Source: Akanthomyces muscarius
Lineage: Eukaryota > Ascomycota > Sordariomycetes > Hypocreales > Cordycipitaceae
NCBI RefSeq assembly: GCF_028009165.1
Contig: NC_079241.1
Span: forward strand, 2,976,001 to 3,040,000
Length of the DNA: 64,000 bases
Direction of reading: 5' to 3'
Program-made: the position numbers and the translations under genes
In this document: positions 35,130 to 46,550 of the stretch, piece after piece
Numbering within the stretch: position 1 is the stretch's first letter
How the letters are laid out: the number at the start of each line of letters is the position of its first letter
Notes under the pieces: generated by a model
Seen by the model: the letters and a program-made list of their open reading frames with translations, nothing else
What the model was told of the DNA's origin: nothing
The model's database searches: none

Positions 35130-36278
35130 ATGGACCAAGATCAAGAGATTCGGTCGTACGTGCACCTGGTCCAGCTTCCGCGGGCCGACGACGCGTTGCG
35201 GATGCTGAGGCTCGTCGCCTCGGCCGTCAAGCCGATCATGCGCAAGCACCGGTGGCGTGTGGGCGAGCTGTCCGAATTCTATCCGGACGAGGAGACCCTG
35301 ATGGGTACGTTTTCCTTCAAAAGCCCACTGATCTACAAGAATTTTTCACCTTTTCTTCCACTTTTCTTTGTTTTCACACTGATTTGAGAATAATGCAAAA
35401 ACTGACGGTCGCTGGGATCGACGGCAGGCTTGAACTACAACCGCGGACAGCGAATTTGTCTGCGGCTGCGGTTCTTCGGCAACACGACGCTCTTCATGGG
35501 TCTTGACAGGGTCATGGACACGATGCTGCACGAGTTGTGCCACAACGTGCACGGCCCGCACAACGACGCCTTTCACGCGCTGTGGGAAACGCTACGCGAC
35601 GAGCACCTGACATTGTCCCTGTCCGGCTACAGTGGCGCGTCGTTTCTGTCCGAAGGCCGTCGATTGGGCGGCAGTGCGTCCGCGATCCCTGCGCGTGAAC
35701 GCGGCCGGGTGTTGTCGCGTGGTGGGGGAGGCGGTGTGGTGGCCGTGGCCGGTCGTCGACTCGGAGGCGGGACGAGGCCGGCGCTGCCGCCGACGCCAGA
35801 GATGCGACGCGCGGCGGCGGCCGAGGCGGCAGAGCGCCGAAACAGGGTGCTGGAGGGCTGCGGCGCCAACACGCTCGATCAGACGCAGATTAGGGACATT
35901 GGGGAGACGGTGCGACGCAACGGGTTCAAGACCCAGGCGGAGGAGGATAAGGCGAACGATGTGGCGATTGCGCAGGCGCTTGCGGAACTCATGGGGGAGG
36001 ACCGGGGACCGAGCCGGCAACGGACGTCGCCAGCAAGCTCAAGCAGTGGTCCGGCTAATCGAAATGCGCCGGCAGCACGGAGCCGCCTATTGGCGATGAT
36101 GGAGCAGCAAGGCAGCCTTCGGCGTCGAAATGAGAACGTTGCCGCCAGTAGCGGGAGCAGTGGTGGCTCCGCGGGCTGGGCGTGTTCGGTGTGCACGTTG
36201 CATAACCCGGGAGGCTATCTTTGCTGCGATGCGTGCCAAAGTGAGCGCAAGGACATACCGGTAATAGACCTCACGTAG
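35130..36278 (+). CDS. wss1: Wss1/SPRTN-type DNA-protein crosslink metalloprotease (WLM domain)
   Basis: Wss1 proteases degrade proteins covalently trapped on DNA and bind SUMO and Cdc48. Exons are 35130-35304 and 35428-36278, giving 341 residues. The intron (GTACGT..CAG) splits the Gly of METLMGLNYNRG. The N-terminal WLM domain contains the zinc motif HELCHNVHGPH (His93, Glu94, His97, His103), followed by HALWETLRDEH. The middle is basic and Gly/Arg-rich. Near the C-terminus a RanBP2-type zinc finger (WACSVCTLHNPGG..CCDAC) is visible, and the protein ends in VIDLT preceded by Ile-Pro, a good SUMO-interacting motif at the extreme C-terminus. An in-frame TTG upstream (35100) is not considered a start. 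The long opposite-strand frames are GC shadows. Confidence 0.93.
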
Positions 36279-37753
36279 CCTGTGAGGAAGGGAATTGGTC
36301 TCCAACGACGGAACGACCAGTGAACGACGTATTCTGTATTACTGGTATTATACCGCATTGTGGGGAGTGTCAAGACATCAGATGGTTGGCGAGATGGAAA
36401 GGCATAGATAGCGCGAGATTGTAGTTGCATAAAGCAAATTGGTTTGTTACTGGAGTGTTCATTAGATAAGGTTAACCAAAGGGCTCGTATTTTAAATGAG
36501 CTTTGGAGTGCAATATAAGTTGATAACGAGTGCTGATCGTCGGCTTACAAGAGGGATAGGATCGGCGATCCTGTGGAGTCTGCGCTGGAAACTGGCAGCG
36601 AGACTGACAGGGATGGCTTCGTCGTTAGACTGTTTTCACGGAACGTAGTCAGTTAGGTTATTCTGGCACACAAACCTAGAAGCCAAAGGTCTGTCGCTCT
36701 TGGTTTCTCGTAATTCTTTTACCCAGGAAACGTGGCGTAGCTGTAAATAGGTTTCAGGGCGCTCTTTGACCACGTGAGGCTTTCGCTGGGAGATTTGCGG
36801 GCAAAAGAGGCCGACATGGGCATTCAAACGGGGCTCTAAATTCCCATGTATTTTGCGGAACCTGCATAGCGGACTCTGCTCCGTACAACTTCGGATTGGG
36901 TTGGCGCGCGCGCATGACTTGGTGTGTTGGATGCACACAGCCGGGTGGCTAGCGTGCAGCGACTGGCATTGATATTGATAGCGTAGCCGTAAACAGCGGA
37001 AGCATATGACCGATTTGCACACCAATTATTGGACTTGGGCTGCCTTGACAAGATGCCCAGACGCGTGTCGTGAGGTATTCCAATTGGCTGCTGGGAGGAT
37101 AGCGGGCGGTAATTAAGATTTGACGGGAAATCTGGCCGCAACAACGGTAGGCCGGCTTGGCTCCTTGGTCCCCGGTCCTGAGTGCTACGTTGGGTTGAGG
37201 CTTTTGGGATCCCGATATGCCGAAATGAGCTTTGCACAATGCAAATCGAGATGAACGACTGATGAAATAATCGAGTAAATCGTCAAGGTTGGATGCAATG
37301 ATACAGCGGCAGGCAGCAGGCAACCTGTTGGCTCCTGCGGTGGTGAGGCATATCGCACGAGGTTCACGCTCAGTTGGACGTCGGCTCTGATTATAATGTC
37401 ATCAGCAGCAACACACCGAGTAAGGCGGCAAGAGACATGTCAGCCTCGAACCCTTTCTTTCTCTGTGAATCCGGGCTTTTTATTTCCTTTGGCGGGATGC
37501 CACGCTGCGCAACGCTAGAGAGGAGCCCACACCAGGTTCTGGACCAGGTTGGACCCAGTTCCAGAACAGCGTAAAATCAAGGAACCGGGCGCAGAAAAGC
37601 TTGGAACAGCGGTCGGGCGCGCAGCCAGCCGCTGGTGTGCGTGCCGGCATGTGTAGTGTCTCACCTGAGGGCCGTTGCTCCCGGTGGACGAGGTTTTCTT
37701 TGTGCTGGAGGCGCTGTTTGTGTTGCTGTTGGTGGGAGCGAGATTTGTGCAGC

Positions 37754-37793
37754 GCTGGCTGGCTGGCTGGCTGGCTGGCTGGTGGTGGTGGTG
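37754..37793. repeat. (GCTG)7 tetranucleotide repeat with adjoining (GGT)n
   Basis: Seven GCTG units are followed directly by a short GGT tract. The unit is the reverse complement of the AGCC repeat at 23051-23082. Confidence 0.9.
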
Positions 37794-37826
37794 AGAAGAG
37801 AGGACAAACGGAGCAAGGCGCAAGAC

Positions 37827-37862
37827 ACAGGCACACAGACAGGCACACAGACAGGCACACAG
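37827..37862. repeat. three tandem copies of ACAGGCACACAG
   Basis: Three perfect 12-nt units are present. The reverse complement of one unit is also present within the GT-rich repeat at 22212-22223. Confidence 0.9.
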
Positions 37863-38797
37863 AGGGGGTAGCCAGCATCTGACACAGTGCTCGCATGGTG
37901 TGCATATTGAGCCGATATTGATAGCTATAACAGGGTCCTGTATAGACAGCCACGACACCCTCCCATCCACAAAACCACCTGGAGAATGTCGGGCGGCACT
38001 CCGCTGAATCGTCGTGACGGACTTCGCTGGGCGCACTGTGGCTTGCCACTCTAAACAAAACGGCAGTGCATAAAGTATAAGGTACTTACAGACAGGGCTG
38101 CTCGTCTGACTTGGGCACTCTTGCAGATGCAATCCTGCCAACGACTACCTGCAGTGAAGGAAAAAAAAAAAGGCTTGCCGTCCGCCAGCTCTTATAGGCG
38201 CACGATTTATAATTACGGATAGCTCCTCTCGCTTTGGTTGCCCTGTCTTGCTCAGCGCTGCCTCATTTTCAGCTTGGTGAGGGTCTTCGGGTCCTGGCTC
38301 GCGAAGGCTGTCGATCACTGGAGCAGGGACCGCCGGGGCTTGGAGGCACGGCAAAGGCAGAAGAGAGCCCTGCACCCTGCTGGCGGAGAGGAGGCGGGGG
38401 CTAGACTGTCCCAGTCCCAGGGGATGCGCCAGGTGGGAATAGCAGAACGGTGGGCTGCTGTCAAGCGGCTTGGGCGTCCGCTAACGTGCTGTATTTGTAC
38501 ATTTGCGGGCCGGCAAAGACGCTGCAGTGATACTCGGGTACTTGCAGATATATTTATCACTGACAACCGAGACAAGGACCCCTTTCCGCGGTTTGAGCCA
38601 TTTGGCACGGAGTTGTAACGAGCTGCCAATTGTGGCCTGATGGGCAAACAAATTAAGAGCGAGATTAAAATTTAGCCCTCGACGCCGCAACAACGTCAAA
38701 ACAAAGAATGAAATAGACACAAATGCAAACAGCCCACTGGTTCAGTGGCCCGGTGGAGCCCCCGCCATCATCCACCGCCAACTTCCCTGTTTTGCAC

Positions 38798-38836
38798 CCC
38801 CAAGGCCCCCCAAAGGCCCCAAAGGCCCCAAGACCG
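38798..38836. repeat. AAGGCCCC short tandem repeat
   Basis: About four irregular units of the form CCAAAGGCCC form a C-rich, G-poor patch in the leader region of the histidine kinase gene. Confidence 0.6.
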
Positions 38837-39059
38837 CCCCGACACCGTCTGCAGCACATATTTTAGCTCTGATGATATCCATCCTCATGCCCATGCGCCT
38901 GCGTCTCAAAGTGCGGCCGTCCATCGAGTCTTGGACCGTGACCCAGACCAAAGGCCTAGCTTCGCTAGCAACCAACCTAACTAGCCATTTCTAGACACCT
39001 CTATTATTCCTCTTCCCCATCATACCTGTTTACCAGTACTGCTTGATGCGAAGAAAAAA

Positions 39060-39270
39060 AAGGCTCGACTCTGTAATCTCCACCCCACCTCTGCTTCATC
39101 GCCTATTCTCGCCCCGGCCCTCACTCTCTCCTCCTCTTTCTCACCCGTTTGCCCAGTATCTAGCCTACTAACGCTTATTTTGCCACTTCACGTTTTACGA
39201 CTTGAACCATCTGCCATCTAATCTTTTGGATTATTCAATTCTGCCGGCTTTTATCTCTTCTCGCATCACT
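39060..39270 (+). promoter_or_regulatory. CT-rich leader upstream of the hybrid histidine kinase
   Basis: A pyrimidine-rich stretch (TCTCC, CCTCTTTCTC) about 330-540 nt before the kinase start resembles fungal transcription-start regions. The assignment is based on composition only. Confidence 0.4.
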
Positions 39271-39603
39271 AGGTGCGACTGCAATCGCGACCTCTTGTCG
39301 TCACTGGCCGCCTTTGTCGCCCCATCCACCACCGAAAAGCAAGCCGCACACGATCCCCGATCCCACCCAGATCGGTAACTAATTGCCATACAATATATCT
39401 GTTGTGACGTTGCGCAACACCGAGACCCCTTTCCGACCACAATAAGACCAACAGACATGTTCCGACTGCCTACGGCCTGCTAGTCCGAAATTTCGCTGGC
39501 CTGGCGCATGCGCTCTGCATTTCGCCGGTCCCATCTCTTTACTGCCCTGTCTCGCTCGACCACAGCGTGACGACATCATCAGCTTCCCGTGCGCCGACGG
39601 GCG

Positions 39604-42600
39604 ATGGGCGAGTCCTCGCAGCCTAAACCCGCCGACATGACCGCCTCCGACTCTCTCCATCTCGGCAGCACTCTCACAACCGCCACACCAGCGATCGCTG
39701 CTCACGAGCCTGTCTCTGCGACTGCCCCAGATCACCAGTCTGGCCCAGGCTATGTCGCCGCCGAGTCCAAGCCCATTTTGATCACGGCCGGTGGCCATGC
39801 TCACGCCACCAGCAATGGCCATACCGGCAGTCCTCGGTCGATTGGAGGCGGACGCTTCTTTCGTGATCCCCTCGGCATGTCTGCGCACGACAACCGCTCA
39901 CAGTCTCAGAGCCCGTTTCGCCTCGCCATGCCCACAATCTCCCCAGCCCAGCTCGCCTTTTCAGCCATGCAATACCTGCCCGTACCCGTCATTGTACTCA
40001 ACAACCTCAAGACCGTCGTCCTCGCCAACGAGGCCATGGGTAGAATGATGGGTCTCATAACCGACGACACCGCCGACGAGGAAACCTCGCTCACCATCGA
40101 TCGACTTCGCGGTCAGACCCTCTCACAGGTCGGCATTGACATGCTACAGGACGGAAAACCTGTCTGGATCACTTGGGAGACGTTTTTTGACACTTTGGTC
40201 CACGAAATCGGCGTCCACCCGCCTGCCTCGGAGCAAAGTCCACCATCCGCAACCGCTGGCGCTGGCGACACGACTCCCACCATCAATGGCCCTGTGAGCC
40301 CGAGCAAACAACGGCGTGGCACGCCCACCAAGCCCACCCAGGACGCCATCATCGAAGTCATCATTTCTAGAAAGGGCCTGAATAAGACTACCTTTGACAG
40401 CCGCTACAAATCCAAAGAGTCCGAGTTTCACGCCTTTGCCAAAATGATTGTTACTGTCTGGGAAGTCGAGGACAAGCAGCTCTATTTCACCCTCACCTTT
40501 ACTAGCACCCAGTCCACACCCTCGACCCCCGTCAACAGCAAAAAGAGCGTCGCCAAGTCCAGCGTTCTCGAAGCCGCCGAACGAAGATCCATCAACAACT
40601 CCAACCCTTCCTCCGTCGCCTCCAGCCGAGACTCGAGCTCCCCGGCGCTCAGCACACCCAGCGTCCTCACCATGTCTTCCAGTCCCTTCCCGCCCATGGG
40701 ACCACCCTCCATTGCCGCCCACTCACAATCTAGCACACCATCCGTCCTGCAAAAAATCATTCGCATGAAGGATGCGCTCCTCGATAATACCCAGATGCCC
40801 ATTCTGGCCATGTGGAAGGATGGTAGTGTCGCATTTCCCAACAAGGCAGCTCGATCCCTGCTTCCACATGATGCCGATCTCGATTCATTTTCCGATGGCT
40901 TCGACTTGCTGGGAAACTGGGAATTATGGACAGAGGACTTTGCAAGGAAGCTAGCAGTCGACGAGCACCCCCTGTCGATTCTACTCAAGACGTACACGCC
41001 ATTTGCGAGTGCACGTGTTGGTGTCTTTGACTCGTATGGTAAGCGTATCGTCTATGATCTTCTCGGCGAAGCCATCACCGACGAGAAATCGGGCGAATTT
41101 ATGGCCGGCGTCGTCACTTTCCGAGATGTTACGGTGATGACGGAAGAAATTTCCCTCATCAAGGAGCGCGACGAGGAACGTTTCAAAATAATCTGCGACA
41201 CCATGCCCCAACTGGTATGGACTGCTTCCGCCAACGGATTGCACGACTTCTTCAACACTCGGTGGTACACATATACCGGCCTGTCACCTGAGCAGTGTCT
41301 CGGCTTGGGCTGGCAAAACTGCTTCCACCCTGAGGACAAAGTCGAGGCGCTATCAAGATGGCGAATATCTCTGGAGACGGGCAACCCCTTTGCCATGGAA
41401 TATCGCTGCCGCAATAAAGAAGGCGAGTGGCGATGGTTCCTGGGGCGTGCACTCGCTGTGCGAAACCCGGAGACTGGTGAAATCGAAAAATGGTTTGGCA
41501 CCTGCACCGATGTCCACGAGAGCATAGAGACGAAGCTGGCAGCAAAACACACACGCCAGCAGCTGCTCAGTGTCATTGCGCACTCCCGTGTCACAATTTT
41601 TACCGTTGATCCGAGTCGCCGCGTGACAATGCTTGAGGGAGCTTTGATCTGGGATACCACGTACGAGGACACTGGAAAGGGCCGCTGGTTCATTGGTGAG
41701 GACATGTACACTGTATTCAACAGGCTAACCGAGCAAATGCCCGAGGGAGAACGGCCGGATTGGCTCAATTCTATTGAAGATATACTTGAAGGCAAGCGCT
41801 CTGAAGATATCAAGGAGCACGGCCTTGATGATCGTTGGTATCGCACGCGCTTTCTTCCCATGCTCGGCAAGAAGCCGCAGAATGGAAGGCTAGCTACTGT
41901 AGAAGGCGTCATTGGCGTCGTCATGGACGTTACCGAGCTAAAGGATAGCGAGGAAGCCCTGCGTGTACAATCGCGCGCAAAGCACAAGGCTATTGCTAAT
42001 GAAGCCGCCGCAAACGAGGCGAACCGGCTCAAAAGCCAGTTCCTGGCAAACATGTCCCACGAAATCCGAACTCCCATTACTGGTGTCCTCGGCATGGCTG
42101 AGCTTCTGAGCGACATGAGTCTAGACGAGGAGCAGCGCGACTATGTCGACAATATTCAGAGCTCTGCGACGTCTCTACTTACCGTCATCAACGACATTCT
42201 CGACTTTTCCAAGGTTGAATCTGGCCGACTCGACATTGAAGAGGTCCAATTCTCGCTCTCCATCATCCTCAAAGAAGTGGTGCGCATGCTCAAGTTTGCA
42301 GTCGAACGCAAGAACCTCGATTTTCAGTCCAACATTAGCGACGACATCGAAAACGACTTGGCCGTAATCGGAGATCCTGGACGCGTGCGCCAGATTATCA
42401 CCAACCTACTCACAAATAGTATCAAGTTTACACACCAGGGCCACGTCCGTTTCTCAGTGCTGAAAGAGAAGGAAACAGCGGACTCGATCATTGTCAAGTT
42501 TACAATTGAAGATACCGGCATTGGTATTCAGGATGATGTTCGCCGAAAACTCTTTCAACCTTTCAGCCAGGGAGATGCCTCGACTGCCCGCAGATTTGGT

Positions 42601-43773
42601 GGAACCGGTCTCGGCCTTACCATCTGTAAGAATCTTCTCGACTTGATGCGTGGCGAGATTACGCTCGAGTCCACCGTGGGAAGTGGTACAACGGCAACTT
42701 TCTGGATTCCCTTTCATAAACCGCAGCGGCGCAAGGCACAGAATGTTGATGCGGGTGCTATTCCTGATCGCTTGCAGTCGGACCTGAGTCTGTCCTGTAA
42801 TAGTTCAGAGTATGAAAATGCCATGACTGTTGCACCGTCGGGCTCTGATGGCTCCTCCGGACTTTCTGGGCTCCGTCGCCGCTACTCTGTGCGATCATCC
42901 CAGAGTATCGAGCAAGATCTGCCCCGATCCGAGCGAGCTGCCTTCCACATACTCGTCGTCGAGGACAATGCGGTGAACCAAAAGATTGCGACACGGACAA
43001 TTCGAAAACTCGGCTTCCAAGTGACGGCGGCATGGAACGGCAGAGAGGCTTTGGAGTATGTAATTGGAGCCAGCGAGGGCCGGAACGCCAAGCCCGACAT
43101 CATTCTCATGGATGTTCAGATGCCCATCATTGATGGCTACAAGTGCACACATCTAATGCGTCATCATCGCCCCTATAAAGGCCTCATTCATGATGTTCCC
43201 ATCGTTGCTATGACGGCCTCTGCCATCCAAGGCGACCGGGAGAAGTGCAAGAAAGCTGGCATGGATGACTATCTAGCTAAGCCCGTGACGATGGCAATTC
43301 TCGAGCGCATGCTGATTCGCTGGTGTGTATCACGCCGCAAGTCGAGTCCTGTCACCGACCGCGCGGTGTCTGACTGCTCAGAACTGAGCGAACACTGTGA
43401 TGCCTCCAACATTCCCCTTATTGCCGTCCAAGATCGTGGTGCTATTTCAAACGATAGCCTCGCTTCGGGCAACGAAACGCAGGACGACTCTACAGGCGGA
43501 CCAATCACGCCGACACCGGCCACTGCGAATGGTCGAGACGAGCTGTCGCCCTTTGACTCCCCCTCGGTAGTCAATATGCCGCCACGTGTTCCGCGTCCTG
43601 AGAGAGACAAGGAGTTTTCTAGCATGCTGCAAGAGACGAAGCTCATTGACGCTGCAGGGGGTCCGGCAACTAATCTGCGCAGCAACAGTTATCAGGAGAA
43701 AGGCCCTGGAGAAGCGCTGACGGAAGCCAACATGACCAAGCTCGATATTGAGAACAAGCAACCGCATACCTAA
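39604..43773 (+). CDS. PAS-domain hybrid histidine kinase
   Basis: Hybrid kinases autophosphorylate a His, pass the phosphate to their own receiver Asp and then to an Hpt protein (Ypd1) that controls HOG and Skn7 pathways. This is a single exon of 1389 residues. PAS-like regions begin near residues 120, 390, 525 (a PAS_3 type: MPQLVWTASANG...FHPEDK) and 655. The HisKA domain carries MSHEIRTP with His819. The ATPase domain has the N-box (ITNLLTNSIKF, about 931) and GTGLGLTICKNLL (from 1000). The receiver domain starts at HILVVEDNAVNQ, with phospho-acceptor Asp1170 in ILMDVQMP and the conserved Lys in YLAKPV. The C-terminal ~150 residues are polar and probably disordered. All catalytic residues look intact, no membrane segment is present, and I do not assign a fungal kinase group. 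The first ATG of the frame is used; an upstream GTG is rejected. Confidence 0.93.
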   Translation: MGESSQPKPADMTASDSLHLGSTLTTATPAIAAHEPVSATAPDHQSGPGYVAAESKPILITAGGHAHATSNGHTGSPRSIGGGRFFRDPLGMSAHDNRSQSQSPFRLAMPTISPAQLAFSAMQYLPVPVIVLNNLKTVVLANEAMGRMMGLITDDTADEETSLTIDRLRGQTLSQVGIDMLQDGKPVWITWETFFDTLVHEIGVHPPASEQSPPSATAGAGDTTPTINGPVSPSKQRRGTPTKPTQDAIIEVIISRKGLNKTTFDSRYKSKESEFHAFAKMIVTVWEVEDKQLYFTLTFTSTQSTPSTPVNSKKSVAKSSVLEAAERRSINNSNPSSVASSRDSSSPALSTPSVLTMSSSPFPPMGPPSIAAHSQSSTPSVLQKIIRMKDALLDNTQMPILAMWKDGSVAFPNKAARSLLPHDADLDSFSDGFDLLGNWELWTEDFARKLAVDEHPLSILLKTYTPFASARVGVFDSYGKRIVYDLLGEAITDEKSGEFMAGVVTFRDVTVMTEEISLIKERDEERFKIICDTMPQLVWTASANGLHDFFNTRWYTYTGLSPEQCLGLGWQNCFHPEDKVEALSRWRISLETGNPFAMEYRCRNKEGEWRWFLGRALAVRNPETGEIEKWFGTCTDVHESIETKLAAKHTRQQLLSVIAHSRVTIFTVDPSRRVTMLEGALIWDTTYEDTGKGRWFIGEDMYTVFNRLTEQMPEGERPDWLNSIEDILEGKRSEDIKEHGLDDRWYRTRFLPMLGKKPQNGRLATVEGVIGVVMDVTELKDSEEALRVQSRAKHKAIANEAAANEANRLKSQFLANMSHEIRTPITGVLGMAELLSDMSLDEEQRDYVDNIQSSATSLLTVINDILDFSKVESGRLDIEEVQFSLSIILKEVVRMLKFAVERKNLDFQSNISDDIENDLAVIGDPGRVRQIITNLLTNSIKFTHQGHVRFSVLKEKETADSIIVKFTIEDTGIGIQDDVRRKLFQPFSQGDASTARRFGGTGLGLTICKNLLDLMRGEITLESTVGSGTTATFWIPFHKPQRRKAQNVDAGAIPDRLQSDLSLSCNSSEYENAMTVAPSGSDGSSGLSGLRRRYSVRSSQSIEQDLPRSERAAFHILVVEDNAVNQKIATRTIRKLGFQVTAAWNGREALEYVIGASEGRNAKPDIILMDVQMPIIDGYKCTHLMRHHRPYKGLIHDVPIVAMTASAIQGDREKCKKAGMDDYLAKPVTMAILERMLIRWCVSRRKSSPVTDRAVSDCSELSEHCDASNIPLIAVQDRGAISNDSLASGNETQDDSTGGPITPTPATANGRDELSPFDSPSVVNMPPRVPRPERDKEFSSMLQETKLIDAAGGPATNLRSNSYQEKGPGEALTEANMTKLDIENKQPHT

Positions 43774-44765
43774 CGGCTAAGGGAGCTTGAAGCGAGCCAC
43801 TCCACCGCATTCTCACTTGAAACAACCGCACGAAAAGTGCTGACGACTTTTTTTTTAATATACGAAAGCGACAATAAGCGAAAGCGATTTTATTTTACTG
43901 CTCGTGGCCACCTCACTGTCACAGAACTGGCTCTTTGGGTGGCTATCTGGGTAACTTTTTTCCAAGGCGCAACCGTTTCTTTTCACGCATCTGGTTTTTG
44001 CAAATACAAACACGGGTACATCAATGGGCTTATAATTTCATTGGATTACTGCCGGCAACACATTATTCATGTCGTTTCTTGGCATCGTTTCCTTTCGCAC
44101 AAGTTCTTTGGGGGGCGACAGAGCTTCTGGCACAGACGTTGTTTCATGTTATTTTTCTTCCGGCAATACCTCACGTGGGGGAGTTTTAACTCTGGAGCTT
44201 TTTAGGGCTTTCTTTTTGCATGTTCGCTGGACACTATCATCTGTAATTCAAAGGGAACAAAAACAACATGATTTAGAATGGGCACAAGAAGGGGGAATGA
44301 CGATGTGGATATATGTATATATATACTGAGGTTGGAGAGATACACGGGTCGGTCCAAGGAAAACAAGGATTCAAGGTGTAAAGCTTTTTCCTTGGTCTTC
44401 CGGTACATGGTGATATGTAATGCAAGAAAACAAATAAACACAGAAATGAAATAATTTGAAAGAACGTGCTTCGGGAATGGTGATGCTTCGGACGTGATGC
44501 TGATGGACTCTAGTTTGCAACAACGAGGACATTGCTCAGTTTACGGCGCATGGGCGTTGCTGATTCGCTTCTTCAATTCTTCAGGTAAACAAGATATACG
44601 ATCACAAGATAAAGAAAAGACAAAAACTGCCCTTTCGTTTCTTTTTTTAGGATAAATCAAACCGTAGCCCCAGATCAATAAATGCATACACGTAAGAGGT
44701 AACCCAGACCACCCGTTGCCCTTGAAACATCCCAAGACTCCCATCCCTGCCAAGTAAAAGTGTGC
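43774..44765. other. convergent intergenic region
   Basis: These ~1 kb separate the kinase (+) and nox1 (-). They are T-rich and hold the likely 3' untranslated regions of both genes. Nothing else is recognised. Confidence 0.55.
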
Positions 44766-46550
44766 TTAAAAGTGTTCCTTCCAGAAACGGAACTGGACTT
44801 CGCGGGCCGTAGCGCTCTTGCAGGCAGCCTTAATGTCGCGAGCTGAGGAAATCAGGTTAGCGACTGTCATTTACATTGTGCACAAGGTGCAAGAGAACTT
44901 ACCAGCTGCAGACGGTCCGCAAAAGTAAACACCCACAGTGCTGCGCATGCTTCCCTCCAGGCCATTAATGTAGGAACGATCGAGGATACCGTCGCGCATG
45001 GTGGTAAACAGACGACGGAAGTCCGGGCGACCAAACTGTGTACGGGCTTTGAGCTCAGTGAGGGGATCGGCGTTGGCACCGACGCTGTTGAGGACAATGT
45101 TTTGCGTCGTGTCCATGTCGAGCTTCTGCGTCAGGTAGGTGTGGATCTTGAGGAACTCAACGCCGTTGCTGCCGGGCAGTCGGGCAGCCTCGTTGGACTG
45201 CTCCTCAAGCGAGGACAGCAGCGTCTGGAACCACTCGAAAGAACCCGTATCCTTGCAGACCCAAATGAACTCGACACGGCGCAGTCGCGTGGGTGGGTTC
45301 GGCGAGTTGCGCAGATGCCAAATGTTCTTGAGGATGGAGGCCCACGGCGTGACACCAATACCGGTGCCGATCAGGACTGCAATTTCATTCTCAAAGACGT
45401 CCTCAGCGGGAGCTCCGTAGGGACCGTCGATGCGCAATGCGGGCATTTGCTGGCCGTTTTGTAGGGCGACTTCGTACATGCCCATAGGGTCCACGCCGTC
45501 GTACAGCTTCGCTTGCGCGTTACCGGCACCGAGAGCATCACCGAGAGCTTGGGTAAAGTCACCGACTTGGCGGACGTGGATGGACACGTATGGGTCGAAT
45601 GGGCACGAGGTGATGGTAAAAGGGTGCCACTGGTACTTGGAGATGGAGGGGATCTGGAGAAAGAGCCACTGACCAGCCTTGTATCGGAAGGAAGGTTTGG
45701 CGAACTGGATTTCGACGACGTCGTATGGATGGCGTACGACACGGGTAATCTTGGTCTCGCGACGTGCGCGAATCTCACGGTATAGGCGCTCCATGAGATA
45801 GAAACCGCCCGTCCAGAGCTCCCATCGCCAGCCGAGATAGCCAATGCAGTGCGTCCAGTATTGTTCACCAGCGAACGGCGAGAAAGCGTCGACAGAATCA
45901 CGCACGAAACAGCCAGTAGTGTGGGTGTACAGCGCCAAGAAAAAGGGAATAAAGAGATGGTGCGTGTACCAAAACGTCTCAAAGGACTGTTGTCGGATGC
46001 GGGAGTGGGCTGTGGTGTACATGAGCATCATGCAAAGCAGCATGACGTGACCGGTGATACCACCCGGCTGGCCGTAATGAATCTGGACAGCTGAGACTGG
46101 CCGAATCTGGGTCTTTTCGACATTGTAAAAGTTGACGTAGTGAGCGCCTGCGTGGGCAATGCTGAAGACCAGCAGGGCGTAGGCGAGCTGTCGGTGCATC
46201 CAGATGTTTTCGTCAAGTGGCAGGAATCGAACTTTCGGACGAATCCATCGCATGATCGTGCGGCAAACCGGGAGGAGAATGAGCATCCCGTCAACGCTCA
46301 GGACGAGACCAGCACCACGGGAAATCCAAACCGAGAACTTGAGGGAGTTGAGACCGGCGAGTCGATCATCCGAGGCTTGCTTCCACCTGGTGTTTGTGAG
46401 CAAACGCGGCGAGTATGTATCAGACGGTGCAACTTACCAACCATAGGCAAAGATGCCCCAGTGAAATACCCAAAATAGAACATGAAAGAGGAGTTTTCGA
46501 GCAGTAAACTGCTTCAGAAAGAGCTCGCGATATCCTAACTGTCCAGCCAT
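44766..46550 (-). CDS. nox1: NADPH oxidase Nox1/NoxA
   Basis: Nox1 (NoxA) moves electrons from NADPH through FAD and two haems to oxygen, producing superoxide. In fungi it controls sexual and infection structures together with NoxR and Rac. Exons are 46550-46438, 46386-44903 and 44842-44766, giving 557 residues, the usual length. The haem-ligand histidines lie in the transmembrane helices around HRQLAYALLVFSIAHAGAHY and FWYTHHLFIPFF. The FAD-binding motif is HPFTITSCP and the NADPH-binding motifs are GTGIGVTPWASIL and VYFCGPSAA. The protein ends in the conserved Phe-Trp-Lys-Glu-His-Phe. The first intron (51 nt) splits a Trp codon; the last lies only 25 codons before the stop. No EF hands are present, so it is not a NoxC type; the lack of an N-terminal extension supports Nox1 rather than Nox2. 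Confidence 0.96.

Larger units (their letters stand above)
36279..39603. other. repeat-containing intergenic region and long leader of the histidine kinase
   Basis: No gene is recognised in this 3.3 kb. It contains (GCTG)7 with an adjoining GGT tract (37754-37793), three copies of ACAGGCACACAG (37827-37862) and a small AAGGCCCC repeat (38798-38836). The open frames at 37480-38141 are produced by these repeats. The stretch 39000-39280 is pyrimidine-rich and looks like the leader of the kinase gene at 39604, with several short upstream ATGs. Confidence 0.5.

Noticed and set aside
37480..38141. two overlapping minus frames of about 200 codons
   Set aside because: Their length comes from the GCTG and ACAGGCACACAG repeats, which give Cys-Leu-Ser-Val and Gln-Pro-Ala-Ser runs; no homologous motif is seen.
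39589..39603. upstream GTG start for the histidine kinase
   Set aside because: Nuclear genes use ATG; the first in-frame ATG is at 39604.
41052..42116. 354-codon minus frame
   Set aside because: It lies fully inside the histidine kinase gene on the other strand and is Ser/Arg-rich without motifs.
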